64,000 nt of DNA, from assembly GCF_030053895.1 (NCBI RefSeq), contig NZ_CP125781.1:620001-684000 (forward strand), read 5' to 3'. The position numbers were made by a program, and so were the translations under genes. Under the pieces are notes generated by a model, which saw only the letters and a list, made by a program, of their open reading frames with translations, ran no database searches and had not been told where the DNA came from. This DNA is from Trabulsiella odontotermitis. Lineage in GTDB: Bacteria > Pseudomonadota > Gammaproteobacteria > Enterobacterales > Enterobacteriaceae. Shown one piece after another: positions 23,097 to 32,747 of the stretch; position 1 is the first letter of the stretch, and each line of letters starts with the position of its first letter.

Positions 23097-24338
23097 TCAC
23101 GCTTTAGGTTGCGGACAACGCGCCTCTTTCCATAACGCGACGGCCTGAATGCGGCGTCGCGTTAACTCTTCCCGAATCTCCGGTCCTTTGAATCCCGCGT
23201 CAATCACCTCTTTGTTGGCGACGCTTTTCGCTACTTCCCAGGCTTCGCGCAGCAGTCGCCCTTGCGGGTAATCGCAGGCTTCAAACCCGGTGCGGCCACG
23301 GACGTCCGCTTCGCTGGTCAGAGCGAGCTGCTCCACGCGCTGCGGCTTGCGCCAGGCGTCGAGGGAGTCGAACAGCTTTACAATGGTCGCCGGTTTCAGA
23401 ATCGGGAAGGTATGGATAAGATCGTGAAATTCAGCGACCACTTTTGCCAGATCGCGCATCTCATTCGGCACGCGCAGCCGGGCGCAAAGCTGTTCAACCA
23501 ACTTAACGCCTGCCGGACCATGCCCGTGATGGCGCGGCCACAACGCTTTCGGCGTGAGTCCTTTGCCGAGATCGTGGCACAGCGTGGCAAAACGAATATC
23601 AATCTCAGGAGAAAGCATCGCCGCCATGGTGAGCGTCATCATGGTGTGGATGCCGGTGTCGATTTCCGGGTGCCATTTCGCCGGTGCTGGTACGCCGTAC
23701 AGCGCATCCAGCTCCGGGAACAACACTTTCAGCGCGCCACAGTCGCGCAGCGTTTGGAAAAAGACCTGCGGATTACGGGTACCGAGCGCACCTTCGGTTT
23801 CTTTCCAGACGCGTTCCGGCGTCAGGTGCGCCAGTTCGCCTGCCTCGGTCATGTCGCGCATCAGCGCCATGGTTTCATCGGCAATACGAAAACTGAGGTG
23901 GGCATAACGGGCAGCAAAACGCGCCACGCGCAATACGCGCAGCGGATCTTCACTGAAGGCGGGGGAGACGTGACGCAGGAGACGCTGGCGTAAATCCGCC
24001 TGACCATGGTAAGGGTCAACGATGTTGCCTTCGGCGTCCTGGGCCAGCGCGTTGACGGTCAGATCGCGACGCAGCAGATCCTGCTCAAGCGTCACGTCGG
24101 GCGCGGCATAACAAGTAAAGCCGGTATAACCGGAACCAGACTTACGCTCGGTACGCGCCAGCGCATACTCTTCGTGCGTTTCAGGGTGCAGGAATACCGG
24201 AAAATCACGGCCAACCTGTTGATAGCCCGCGTCCAGCATTTGCTGCGGTGTCGTGCCGACAACAACCCAATCTTTGTCTTTGACCGGTAGCCCTAATAAC
24301 GCATCACGAACCGCACCACCGACCAGATAACTCTTCAC
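23097..24338 (-). CDS. cca: Multifunctional CCA-adding enzyme (tRNA nucleotidyltransferase)
   Basis: The 413-residue enzyme repairs or adds the CCA end of tRNAs. The class II nucleotidyltransferase head has YLVGGAVRDALLG and the DKDWVVVG catalytic segment; RRDLTVNALAQ and the EDPLRVLRVARFAAR neck follow. An HD domain with CHDLGKG (about 250-257) gives the 2',3'-phosphodiesterase and phosphatase activities typical of gamma-proteobacteria. Start is GTG at 24338, preceded by GGGAGAAGTACG, as in E. coli; an ATG nine codons upstream is less likely. Confidence 0.97.
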   Translation of the reverse strand: MKSYLVGGAVRDALLGLPVKDKDWVVVGTTPQQMLDAGYQQVGRDFPVFLHPETHEEYALARTERKSGSGYTGFTCYAAPDVTLEQDLLRRDLTVNALAQDAEGNIVDPYHGQADLRQRLLRHVSPAFSEDPLRVLRVARFAARYAHLSFRIADETMALMRDMTEAGELAHLTPERVWKETEGALGTRNPQVFFQTLRDCGALKVLFPELDALYGVPAPAKWHPEIDTGIHTMMTLTMAAMLSPEIDIRFATLCHDLGKGLTPKALWPRHHGHGPAGVKLVEQLCARLRVPNEMRDLAKVVAEFHDLIHTFPILKPATIVKLFDSLDAWRKPQRVEQLALTSEADVRGRTGFEACDYPQGRLLREAWEVAKSVANKEVIDAGFKGPEIREELTRRRIQAVALWKEARCPQPKA

Positions 24339-24408
24339 CCGTACTTCTCCCCAACGCTCTCGCAAGTTAACGATAATACGTAAGTGTAGGGGAGAAGACC
24401 AATCGGGC

Positions 24409-25029
24409 TTAGTTCATCCAGCGATCTTTTCGTCTGCGGCTGGGGATCAGGTGCGGCAAAATGAGACCCAATAGCAGACCAACGCCCAGCACGCCGCCAC
24501 CATACATGAACCATTGCATGATGATGGTGCGCTGCTTGTCATCCAGTTGCAGATTGGCGGCATTCACTTTCTTCTGCGCGACAATCAGCTGGTTTTTCAG
24601 CGTCTGGTTTTCTTCTTTCAGGCCGTTGATCACGCTGTCGCTCTGAGAGACTTTTTTCTGCATTTCAGCGGTACGCTGATTCCAGGTCGCGTCAATGTTG
24701 CTCAGCTTGTCGGTCAGTGTTTTGACCTGGTTTTCGAGATCGGGTACGCGGGTGCGCAGGCTGGGGTTGTTGCTCAGCTCTTTCAGCGGGATCCACGCGG
24801 TGCGGCCGCTGCTGTCACGAACCTGTCCATAATTCGTGTCACTGTTGGTTTGCAGCAACGCCACTTCTTCGCCAGCGTTAATGGTGCCGACGAGGCGATA
24901 ATTATCACCCGGGCCGCTGCGTACCCAGGTGTTCAGTTCATCAGAGACGTAACGTTTTTCCTCGGCATGAGCCATCACAGAAACGTTAAGCGCGAGTAAA
25001 GTTAATCCAATCAGGCGTAATTTTCGCAT
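24409..25029 (-). CDS. ygiM: SH3-domain membrane protein YgiM
   Basis: The 206-residue protein has a signal sequence (about 1-21, ending SVMAHAEEK), a bacterial SH3 domain (about 25-90, with WVRSGPGDNYRLVGTINAGEEV), a coiled coil (about 100-165) and one C-terminal membrane anchor followed by a basic cytoplasmic tail (PSRRRKDRW). This is the TIGR04211-type architecture. Its role is not settled; the SH3 fold suggests binding in the envelope. Start at ATG 25029 (MRKLRLIGL) to fit the signal peptide. Confidence 0.93.
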   Translation of the reverse strand: MRKLRLIGLTLLALNVSVMAHAEEKRYVSDELNTWVRSGPGDNYRLVGTINAGEEVALLQTNSDTNYGQVRDSSGRTAWIPLKELSNNPSLRTRVPDLENQVKTLTDKLSNIDATWNQRTAEMQKKVSQSDSVINGLKEENQTLKNQLIVAQKKVNAANLQLDDKQRTIIMQWFMYGGGVLGVGLLLGLILPHLIPSRRRKDRWMN

Positions 25030-25268
25030 CAGGTCATCGTTTTTGTCATAAAAGTGGAACGATAGTAGTGGCAACAGTCTGACGACGCAAAGCATTCTGC
25101 ATCAATCGGAATCATCCAGGTCGCGCCAGCCGCATCGCCAAACTTTTATCCCGGTCAAACTGCGCGTTGCATGGCATTTTGACGCAAAATACTATCTACT
25201 GACAAAAAAGAACGCGGGAAGTTCGCCGCAGTGGCACTTCGGACAACGCAACCATAAGAAGTTTAGTC

Positions 25269-26570
25269 ATGGCTCAAGAAATCGAATTAAAGTTTATTGT
25301 TTGTAGTGAGGGCGTAGAGACGCTGCGCCAGCACCTTAGCACCCTGACCACGGAGCATCACCCCGCCGGGGAGTTGCTCAATATCTACTACGAAACCGCC
25401 GACAACTGGCTGCGCAGTCATGACATGGGCCTGCGTATTCGTGGCGTTCAGGGGCGTTATGAAATGACCATGAAGATCGCCGGCCGGGTGGTGGGCGGGC
25501 TGCATCAGCGTCCGGAATACAATATTGAACTCGATAAGCCCGAGCTGGCGCTCGACCGCTTCCCGGCGGAAGTCTGGCCTGACGGTGAACTGCCCGCCGA
25601 TCTGGCAAGCCGCGTCCAGCCGCTGTTCAGTACCAACTTCGAACGCGAAAAATGGCTGATTAATGAAGGCGACAGCCGTATTGAAGTTGCGCTCGATCGC
25701 GGTGAAGTGAAAGCGGGCGAGCATCATGAACCAATTTGCGAGCTGGAGCTGGAACTGCTCTCCGGGCGGACGGAAGATGTCCTGAAACTGTCGCATCAAC
25801 TGGTGGGGCTGGCGGTGCTGCGTCAGGGAAGCCTGAGCAAAGCGGCGCGCGGTTATCATCTGGCGCAGGGTAATGCAGAACGCGAAGTTAAACCGCTGAG
25901 CGTGCTGCCGCTGGTCGCCAAAGCAAATGTTGAGCAGGGGATGAGCGCCGCGCTGGAGAACGCACTGGCGCACTGGCAGTATCACGAAGAATTGTGGATC
26001 CGCGGCAACGACAGCGCGCGCCCGGAAATCATGAACGCCATAGCCCGCATTCGTCACGCGCTGATGCTGTTCGGCGGCCTGGTGCCACGCAAAGCCAGCG
26101 CGCGCCTGCGCGATCAGCTCACGCTGGCGGAAGCGACGCTGGCTTCTGCGGTGTCGGCGCAGACGGCGGCTTATGACGTGCAAACCGCGCAGGCGAAGCT
26201 GACGCTCACTGAATGGCTGGTGATGCGCGGCTGGCAGCCGTTCATCGACGAAAAAACGCAGCCTAAACTGGCCGACTCCTGCAAACGTTTTGCCGACGTA
26301 CAACTTTCACGCGTGGCGGCAGAACTCAAAAAAGCTTTCGCGCACCCGCTGGGTGATCGTTATGCCGATCAACTGCCGCGTCTCGCCCGGGATCTCGACA
26401 GCGTGATGCTGCTGGCAGGCTATTACCCTGATGCCGCTGTACAGGCGTGGCTGGAGCCCTGGCAGGGACTGAGCCAGTCGATCGCCCATCGTCAGCGCAA
26501 CGACATTGAACTCTTTCGCAATGAAGCGCTAAACGCAGAACCGTTCTGGCTGCACAGCGGAAAACGATAA
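25269..26570 (+). CDS. ygiF: Inorganic triphosphatase with CYTH and CHAD domains
   Basis: The 433-residue protein has an N-terminal CYTH tunnel domain, with the ExExK signature as EIELKF at residues 4-9 and further basic and acidic tunnel strands, and a C-terminal helical CHAD domain (about 220-430) rich in conserved histidines and basic residues. E. coli YgiF hydrolyses inorganic triphosphate. CHAD domains bind polyphosphate. glnE follows after 18 bases, so the two are probably co-transcribed. Confidence 0.95.
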   Translation: MAQEIELKFIVCSEGVETLRQHLSTLTTEHHPAGELLNIYYETADNWLRSHDMGLRIRGVQGRYEMTMKIAGRVVGGLHQRPEYNIELDKPELALDRFPAEVWPDGELPADLASRVQPLFSTNFEREKWLINEGDSRIEVALDRGEVKAGEHHEPICELELELLSGRTEDVLKLSHQLVGLAVLRQGSLSKAARGYHLAQGNAEREVKPLSVLPLVAKANVEQGMSAALENALAHWQYHEELWIRGNDSARPEIMNAIARIRHALMLFGGLVPRKASARLRDQLTLAEATLASAVSAQTAAYDVQTAQAKLTLTEWLVMRGWQPFIDEKTQPKLADSCKRFADVQLSRVAAELKKAFAHPLGDRYADQLPRLARDLDSVMLLAGYYPDAAVQAWLEPWQGLSQSIAHRQRNDIELFRNEALNAEPFWLHSGKR

Positions 26571-26588
26571 CCAGGCAGGATACCTTTT

Positions 26589-29441
26589 ATGATGCCGCTC
26601 TCTTCGCAGTTACAGCAGCACTGGCAGACCGTCGTGGACAGGCTGCCGGAAGATTTCCCCGTCGCCACGCTCAGCCTGCAGGCGCAGGCCGTGCTGGTGT
26701 TCAGTGATTTTGTGCAGGACAGTCTGGCGGCGCATCCCGACTGGCTGATGAGCCTGGAAAGCACGCCGCCGCAGGCGGGGGAAGAGGCGCACTATGCCAC
26801 CTGGCTGCGTGAGGCGCTGGCCGCCGTTCAGGATGAAACTGCGCTGATGCGTGAGCTGCGGCTGTTTCGTCGCCGCATCATGGTGCGTATCGCCTGGATG
26901 CAAACCCTGTCGCTGGTGAACGAAGAAAAGACGTTACAACAGCTGAGTACACTCGCCGAAACGCTGATCATCGCGTCGCGCGACTGGCTGTACGACGCCT
27001 GTTGTCGCGAATGGGGAACGCCCTGCAATGCTGATGGCGTGCCGCAGCCGTTGCTGATCCTCGGGATGGGCAAACTTGGGGGCGGCGAGCTGAATTTTTC
27101 CTCGGATATCGATCTGATTTTTGCCTGGCCCGAGCACGGCTCGACCCGTGGCGGACGGCGTGAACTGGATAACGCGCAGTTTTTCACTCGTCTCGGACAA
27201 CGGCTGATCAAAGTGCTCGACCAGCCAACGCAGGACGGCTTTGTGTATCGCGTTGATATGCGGCTGCGTCCGTTCGGCGACAGCGGCCCGCTGGTGCTGA
27301 GCTTTGCCGCGTTTGAAGATTACTATCAGGAGCAGGGGCGCGACTGGGAGCGTTACGCGATGGTCAAAGCGCGTCCGATGGGTGATGCCGATGACGTGAA
27401 TGCCAGCGAGTTACGGGCGATGCTGCGGCCGTTTGTCTTCCGCCGCTACATCGATTTCAGCGTGATCCAGTCGCTGCGTAATATGAAAGGGATGATTGCC
27501 CGCGAGGTGCGCCGTCGCGGCCTGAAAGACAACATCAAGCTGGGCGCGGGTGGGATCCGCGAAATCGAGTTTGTCGTGCAGGTATTCCAGTTAATCCGCG
27601 GCGGCCGCGAACCATCGTTACAGTCGCGTTCGTTACTGGCGACGCTGGAGGCCATCGACGCGCTGCACCTGTTGCCGGAAGGCGATGCGGACCAGTTGCG
27701 CGTGGCCTATCTGTTCCTGCGCCGCCTGGAAAACCTGCTGCAAAGCATTAATGACGAACAAACCCAGACCTTACCGGCCGATGATCTGAACCGGGCGCGA
27801 CTGGCGTGGGGCATGCATTTCCCGGACTGGGCCACGCTGGAAGCGCAACTGACCGCCCATATGACCGCTGTTCGCCGTATCTTCAACGAGCTGATTGGCG
27901 ATGACGAAACGCCGTCGCAGGAAGAGGCGATCTCGGAACTGTGGCGCGAGTTGTGGCAGGACGCGTTGCAGGAAGAGGATACCACGCCAGTGCTGGCGCA
28001 TCTGTCTGACAGCGATCGCCATCAGGTGGTGGCATTGATCGCGGATTTCCGTAAAGAACTCGACCGGCGTTCAATTGGCCCGCGTGGACGGCAGGTGCTG
28101 GATCAACTGATGCCGCATCTGCTGAGTGAAATATGCAGCCGTGACGACGCGCCGGTACCGCTGGCGCGTATTACGCCGTTGCTGACTGGCATTGTCACGC
28201 GTACCACGTATCTTGAGCTACTGAGCGAGTTCCCCGGCGCGCTCAAGCATTTGATTTCGCTCTGCGCTGCCTCGCCGATGGTCGCCAGCCAGCTGGCGCG
28301 TTATCCGTTGCTGCTGGATGAACTGCTCGACCCCGGCACGCTGTATCAACCGACTGCCACTGACGCTTATCGCGACGATCTGCGCCAGTATCTGCTGCGG
28401 GTGCCGGAAGAGGATGAAGAGCAACAGCTGGAGGCGTTGCGCCAGTTCAAACAGGCGCAATTGCTGCGTGTGGCGGCGGCCGACATCGCCGGGACGCTGC
28501 CGGTGATGAAAGTGAGTGATCACTTAACCTGGCTGGCGGAAGCGATGATCGACGCTGTTGTGCATCAGGCCTGGATACAAATGGTGGCGCGTTACGGGCA
28601 ACCGACGCACCTGCATGACCGCGAAGGCCGCGGTTTTGCCGTGGTGGGTTACGGCAAGCTCGGCGGCTGGGAACTGGGCTACAGCTCAGATCTCGATCTG
28701 GTATTTCTGCATGATTGCCCGGCGGACGTAATGACCGATGGCGAGCGGGAAATCGATGGCCGTCAGTTCTATCTGCGACTGGCACAACGCATCATGCATC
28801 TTTTCAGCACCCGCACGTCGTCAGGCATTCTGTACGAAGTGGACGCTCGCTTACGTCCGTCCGGCGAGGCAGGCATGCTGGTGACGACCACCGACGCCTT
28901 TGCTGATTATCAGAAAAATGAAGCCTGGACCTGGGAACATCAGGCGCTGGTTCGCGCCCGCGTGGTGTACGGCGATCCAGGGTTACACGCGCAGTTTGAT
29001 GCGATTCGTAAGGCAGTGCTCACGACCGAACGTGACGGCGAAAAGCTGCAAACTGATGTTCGCGAGATGCGCGAGAAAATGCGTGCTCATCTCGGTAATA
29101 AACACCGCGATCGCTTTGATATTAAAGCCGATGCCGGTGGCATTACCGACATTGAGTTTATTACACAGTACCTGGTGCTGCGCTATGCTCATCTGAAGCC
29201 GAAACTGACGCGCTGGTCCGATAATGTACGCATCCTTGAGCTGCTGGCGCAGAACGACATCATGGATGAAGACGAAGCGATGGCGCTCACGCGGGCCTAC
29301 ACCACGCTGCGCGATGAACTGCATCATCTGGCGCTACAGGAATCCGCAGGTCACGTGGCACAGGATGCCTTTGGCGAGGAACGCGCGCGCGTCAGCGCCA
29401 GCTGGCAGAAGTGGCTGGTGGAGTCGTGCGGTTCAAAGTAA
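26589..29441 (+). CDS. glnE: Bifunctional glutamine synthetase adenylyltransferase / adenylyl-removing enzyme
   Basis: The 950-residue enzyme adjusts glutamine synthetase by adding or removing AMP under control of PII (GlnB) and glutamine. Two nucleotidyltransferase domains are seen: GKLGGGELNFSSDIDLIF (about 160-177, removing activity) and GKLGGWELGYSSDLDLVF (about 690-707, adding activity), separated by helical regulatory linkers. Length matches E. coli closely. A second ATG one codon later could be the true start. hldE follows after 47 bases. Confidence 0.98.
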   Translation: MMPLSSQLQQHWQTVVDRLPEDFPVATLSLQAQAVLVFSDFVQDSLAAHPDWLMSLESTPPQAGEEAHYATWLREALAAVQDETALMRELRLFRRRIMVRIAWMQTLSLVNEEKTLQQLSTLAETLIIASRDWLYDACCREWGTPCNADGVPQPLLILGMGKLGGGELNFSSDIDLIFAWPEHGSTRGGRRELDNAQFFTRLGQRLIKVLDQPTQDGFVYRVDMRLRPFGDSGPLVLSFAAFEDYYQEQGRDWERYAMVKARPMGDADDVNASELRAMLRPFVFRRYIDFSVIQSLRNMKGMIAREVRRRGLKDNIKLGAGGIREIEFVVQVFQLIRGGREPSLQSRSLLATLEAIDALHLLPEGDADQLRVAYLFLRRLENLLQSINDEQTQTLPADDLNRARLAWGMHFPDWATLEAQLTAHMTAVRRIFNELIGDDETPSQEEAISELWRELWQDALQEEDTTPVLAHLSDSDRHQVVALIADFRKELDRRSIGPRGRQVLDQLMPHLLSEICSRDDAPVPLARITPLLTGIVTRTTYLELLSEFPGALKHLISLCAASPMVASQLARYPLLLDELLDPGTLYQPTATDAYRDDLRQYLLRVPEEDEEQQLEALRQFKQAQLLRVAAADIAGTLPVMKVSDHLTWLAEAMIDAVVHQAWIQMVARYGQPTHLHDREGRGFAVVGYGKLGGWELGYSSDLDLVFLHDCPADVMTDGEREIDGRQFYLRLAQRIMHLFSTRTSSGILYEVDARLRPSGEAGMLVTTTDAFADYQKNEAWTWEHQALVRARVVYGDPGLHAQFDAIRKAVLTTERDGEKLQTDVREMREKMRAHLGNKHRDRFDIKADAGGITDIEFITQYLVLRYAHLKPKLTRWSDNVRILELLAQNDIMDEDEAMALTRAYTTLRDELHHLALQESAGHVAQDAFGEERARVSASWQKWLVESCGSK

Positions 29442-29488
29442 GTGGTGGTATCATCGCGCGCAAATTGTGAATCTTTCAGGAGTCAGGA

Positions 29489-30922
29489 ATGAAAGTAACG
29501 CTGCCAGAGTTCGAACGTGCAGGCGTCATGGTCGTCGGGGATGTGATGCTGGATCGCTACTGGTATGGGCCGACCAGCCGTATTTCACCAGAAGCGCCGG
29601 TCCCGGTCGTGAAAGTCGACACTATCGAAGAGCGCCCGGGTGGTGCTGCGAACGTGGCGATGAACATCGCTTCGCTCGGTGCTGGCGCGCGTCTGGTCGG
29701 GCTGACCGGGATTGACGATGCGGCTCGCGCCCTTAGTAAGGCGCTGGCGGACGTCAACGTGAAGTGCGATTTCGTTACTGTTCCGACACATCCTACTATT
29801 ACCAAACTGCGCGTGCTGTCGCGCAACCAGCAGTTGATCCGTCTCGATTTCGAAGAAGGGTTTGCGGATGTTGACCCGCAGCCGATGCATGAGCGTATCC
29901 AGCAGGCGCTGGGCAGTATTGGCGCGCTGGTGCTCTCTGACTATGCCAAAGGGGCGCTGAGCAGCGTCCAGTCGATGATTCAGCTGGCGCGTAAAGCGGG
30001 CGTTCCGGTGTTGATCGACCCGAAAGGCGCTGAATTTGAACGTTATCGCGGCGCGACGTTGCTGACGCCGAACCTGTCTGAGTTCGAAGCGGTGGTCGGC
30101 AAGTGCAAAGACGAAGCGCAAATCGTTGAGCGCGGCATGAAGCTGATTGCCGATTTTGAACTGTCTGCGTTGCTGGTGACCCGTTCTGAGCAGGGCATGA
30201 CACTGCTGCAGCCGGGCAAAGAAGCACTGCATATGCCAACGCAGGCGCAGGAAGTGTATGACGTCACCGGCGCAGGCGACACGGTGATTGGCGTGCTGGC
30301 GGCGACGCTGGCGGCAGGAAAAACCCTTGAAGAAGCGTGCTACTTTGCCAATGCGGCGGCGGGCGTCGTGGTGGGTAAACTCGGTACCTCGACGGTTTCG
30401 CCGATCGAACTGGAAAACGCGGTGCGGGGTCGCGCTGATACCGGTTTTGGCGTAATGACCGAAGACGAACTGAAGCAGGCGGTTATCGCGGCGCGCAAAC
30501 GCGGCGAGAAAGTGGTGATGACCAACGGCGTCTTTGACATTCTGCATGCCGGTCACGTCTCTTATCTGACGAATGCCCGTAAGCTCGGTGATCGTCTGAT
30601 TGTGGCGGTGAACAGCGATGCTTCCACTAAACGCCTGAAAGGCGAAAGCCGCCCGGTTAACCCGCTGGAACAGCGGATGATCGTGTTGGGCGCGCTGGAA
30701 TCGGTCGATTGGGTGGTCTCTTTCGAAGAAGATACGCCGCAGCGCCTGATTGCCGGGATCCTGCCGGATTTGTTGGTAAAAGGCGGCGACTACAAGCCGG
30801 AACAGATCGCCGGCAGCGAAGAAGTCTGGGCCAACGGCGGTGAAGTGATGGTACTGAACTTCGAAGACGGCTGCTCCACCACCAATATCATCAAGAAAAT
30901 TCAGAAAGACAGCGGTAAGTAA
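29489..30922 (+). CDS. hldE: Bifunctional heptose kinase / ADP-heptose synthase
   Basis: The 477-residue protein makes the ADP-heptose precursor of the lipopolysaccharide inner core. The N-terminal ribokinase-type domain (about 1-318) has RPGGAANVAMN and the anion-hole motif DVTGAGDTVIG; the C-terminal nucleotidyltransferase domain (about 344-477) has GVFDILHAGH. GGAGTCAGGA precedes the ATG. Unlike K-12, no yqiJ-yqiK genes lie between it and glgS. Confidence 0.98.
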   Translation: MKVTLPEFERAGVMVVGDVMLDRYWYGPTSRISPEAPVPVVKVDTIEERPGGAANVAMNIASLGAGARLVGLTGIDDAARALSKALADVNVKCDFVTVPTHPTITKLRVLSRNQQLIRLDFEEGFADVDPQPMHERIQQALGSIGALVLSDYAKGALSSVQSMIQLARKAGVPVLIDPKGAEFERYRGATLLTPNLSEFEAVVGKCKDEAQIVERGMKLIADFELSALLVTRSEQGMTLLQPGKEALHMPTQAQEVYDVTGAGDTVIGVLAATLAAGKTLEEACYFANAAAGVVVGKLGTSTVSPIELENAVRGRADTGFGVMTEDELKQAVIAARKRGEKVVMTNGVFDILHAGHVSYLTNARKLGDRLIVAVNSDASTKRLKGESRPVNPLEQRMIVLGALESVDWVVSFEEDTPQRLIAGILPDLLVKGGDYKPEQIAGSEEVWANGGEVMVLNFEDGCSTTNIIKKIQKDSGK

Positions 30923-31127
30923 CGCCGCTGGCAAGGCGGTAAATCGCTAAACACAAGCGCTGGTCATCAACAAACCGTGGTGAATGTGTGGGTTTATGAC
31001 ACAGCGCATAAATTAGCGAATGAATGAGCACGTTTTGCGTACATTTAGCCTAAAGTAAAGATAAATACTGGAAGCAGGAAAAAGCATATAGCCGACTCAG
31101 AAACGCATTGACTGAAGGAGTATGCCG

Positions 31128-31331
31128 ATGAACCAAAACGAACTCTACATTTTGAACAATTTCGATTTTATCGCACGTAGCTTTGCCAGAATGCACTCGC
31201 TAGGCCAGTCGGTTGATCTCGAAGCAGTCACCGGGAATATGGATGAAGCGCAGCGGGAGTGGTTTTACATTCGCTACGAATTTTACTGCCAGCAGGCGAT
31301 GAGAGTGAGATCGCCTGAGGTAGAGCATTAA
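31128..31331 (+). CDS. glgS: Surface composition regulator GlgS (ScoR)
   Basis: This 67-residue protein matches GlgS in LNNFDFIARSFARMH and VTGNMDEAQREWF. In E. coli it reduces motility and biofilm formation and affects glycogen; it is under sigma-S and cAMP-CRP control. The ATG at 31128 has GAAGGAG at better spacing than the ATG two codons upstream. The 205-base region before it is AT-rich with no other gene. A strong terminator follows. Confidence 0.93.
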   Translation: MNQNELYILNNFDFIARSFARMHSLGQSVDLEAVTGNMDEAQREWFYIRYEFYCQQAMRVRSPEVEH

Positions 31332-31332
31332 A

Positions 31333-31366
31333 ATAACAACGGGCCGAAAGGCCCGTTATTGTTTTT
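31333..31366. terminator. Terminator between glgS and ubiK
   Basis: AATAAC-AACGGGCC, loop GAAA and GGCCCGTTATT make a stable stem followed by GTTTTT on the plus strand. Its right end touches the ubiK stop codon; the A-rich left side may allow use in both directions. Confidence 0.85.
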
Positions 31367-31649
31367 AGTCCTGTTGTTCCACCGGTGGTGTGACGGCTGC
31401 TGGCGCGCTGGTGCGATTTTCCAGCTCGCTGAGGCGTTGTTCCAGCAGCGCCAGTTTTTCACGCGTACGCAGCAGTACCTGCGTTTGCACGTCAAATTCT
31501 TCGCGACTCACCAAATCCAGCCGGGTCAACTGCGACTGCAGCACCTGACGGATTTTCTTTTCCACGTCGTCACCAAAGTCACGCAGTCCTTTCGGCATCG
31601 ATTCGTGTACCTGGCGGGCGATTTGCTCAATTTTCTTCGGGTCAATCAT
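31365..31649 (-). CDS. ubiK: Ubiquinone biosynthesis accessory factor UbiK
   Basis: The 94-residue protein (formerly YqiC) starts MIDPKKIEQIARQVHESMPKG and has a strong C-terminal coiled coil (LLRTREKLALLEQRLSELENR). UbiK binds UbiJ and supports the soluble Ubi complex that makes ubiquinone under oxygen. The C-terminal tail is Ala/Pro/Val-rich and variable between species. Divergent from the ribB leader, with 130 bases between the start codon and the riboswitch. Confidence 0.94.
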   Translation of the reverse strand: MIDPKKIEQIARQVHESMPKGLRDFGDDVEKKIRQVLQSQLTRLDLVSREEFDVQTQVLLRTREKLALLEQRLSELENRTSAPAAVTPPVEQQD

Positions 31650-31782
31650 CGTAGTTTCCCTGATCGTCTCTGTTCTGATGTTCATTGTAGTGCCTGAACG
31701 GAAGTCGATAAACCAGAAATACAAATGTTTGGTCTCAATGCATTGCCCGGGATAGTCAATCGCGTTATAGTTATCTCGCTTA

Positions 31783-31925
31783 TTCTCAGGGCGGGGCGAA
31801 ATTCCCCACCGGCGGTAAATCAGCTTACGCTGAAAGCCCGCGAGCGCTCCTGAACCTTCAGGAGGTCAGCAGATCCGGTGTAATTCCGGGGCCGACGGTT
31901 AGAGTCCGGATGGGAGAGAGTAACG
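31783..31925 (+). ncRNA. FMN riboswitch (RFN element) controlling ribB
   Basis: The conserved FMN aptamer blocks are present in order: CTCAGGGCGGGG, the CCCCACCGGCGGTAAA segment, AGCCCGCGAGCGC, the AGCAGATCCGGTG block, the CCGGGGCCGACGGTTAGAGT block and CCGGATGGGAGAGAGTAACG at the 3' end. A variable arm with CTCCTGAACCTTCAGGAG lies between. FMN binding lowers ribB expression. E. coli has the same element before ribB. Confidence 0.97.
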
Positions 31926-31966
31926 ATCCAGTCGGGTTTGCGCCCGCTCACGTTATTTTTTTGCCG
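31921..31966 (+). terminator. Expression-platform hairpin of the ribB riboswitch
   Basis: TAACG pairs with CGTTA around an inner CGGG/CCCG hairpin, followed by TTTTTTT. The left strand is the last conserved bases of the aptamer, so ligand binding and the hairpin can compete. The ribB start is 66 bases downstream. Confidence 0.7.
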
Positions 31967-32032
31967 CTTGTACGGTACTCCTAAGACTGCCCTGATTCTG
32001 GTAACCACAAATTTAATGAGGTTTTTATTACC

Positions 32033-32686
32033 ATGAATCAGACGCTACTTTCCTCTTTTGGCACGCCATTCGAACGTGTGGAAAACGCACTGGCCGCACT
32101 GCGCGAAGGCCGCGGTGTAATGGTGCTGGATGATGAAGATCGTGAAAACGAAGGTGACATGATTTTCGCCGCAGAAACCATGACCGTTGAACAAATGGCG
32201 CTGACCATTCGTCACGGCAGTGGCATCGTTTGTCTGTGCCTGACCGAAGATCGTCGCAAACAGCTCGATCTGCCGATGATGGTTGAGAACAACACCAGTG
32301 CTTACGGCACCGGTTTTACCGTTACCATCGAAGCTGCTGAAGGCGTTACCACCGGGGTTTCGGCCGCTGATCGCGTGACTACTGTCCGCGCGGCGATTGC
32401 TGATGGCGCGAAGCCATCCGACCTCAACCGTCCTGGTCACGTGTTCCCGCTGCGCGCGCAACCGGGTGGCGTGCTGACCCGTGGCGGTCACACCGAAGCC
32501 ACTATTGATCTGGTGACGCTGGCAGGTTTCAAGCCAGCAGGCGTGCTGTGTGAACTGACCAACGATGACGGCTCAATGGCGCGCGCGCCGGAGTGCATCA
32601 AGTTTGCTGGCGAGCACGATATGGCTGTTGTGACTATCGAAGACTTGGTGGCTTACCGCCAAAAGCACGAACGTAAAGCCAGCTGA
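32033..32686 (+). CDS. ribB: 3,4-dihydroxy-2-butanone 4-phosphate synthase
   Basis: The 217-residue enzyme turns ribulose 5-phosphate into the four-carbon precursor of riboflavin and formate. The catalytic acidic loop DDEDRENEGD (about 33-42) and the RPGHVFPLRA and GGHTEATIDL motifs are intact. Its mRNA carries an FMN riboswitch. The length and lack of a GTP cyclohydrolase domain fit the free-standing enterobacterial enzyme. Convergent with the fimbrial operon. Confidence 0.98.
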   Translation: MNQTLLSSFGTPFERVENALAALREGRGVMVLDDEDRENEGDMIFAAETMTVEQMALTIRHGSGIVCLCLTEDRRKQLDLPMMVENNTSAYGTGFTVTIEAAEGVTTGVSAADRVTTVRAAIADGAKPSDLNRPGHVFPLRAQPGGVLTRGGHTEATIDLVTLAGFKPAGVLCELTNDDGSMARAPECIKFAGEHDMAVVTIEDLVAYRQKHERKAS

Positions 32687-32710
32687 AATTAACGCTGCTG
32701 CATATGCGAG

Positions 32711-32737
32711 AAGCCGGGAGATGTCCCGGCTTTTTTG
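32711..32737 (+). terminator. Terminator after ribB
   Basis: AAGCCGGGA, a 4-nt loop and TCCCGGCTT, followed by a T tract, 24 bases past the ribB stop. Confidence 0.88.
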
Positions 32738-32747
32738 CGTCTAGTGT

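Noticed and set aside
25287..26303. 338-codon open frame antisense to ygiF
   Set aside because: Composition is rich in Arg, His, Gln and Phe as expected from the shadow of a real gene; no ribosome site or recognisable motif.
29585..30934. Very long minus-strand open frame antisense to hldE
   Set aside because: The plus strand is unmistakably hldE. Long antisense frames are common in GC-rich enterobacterial genes and this one has no family features.
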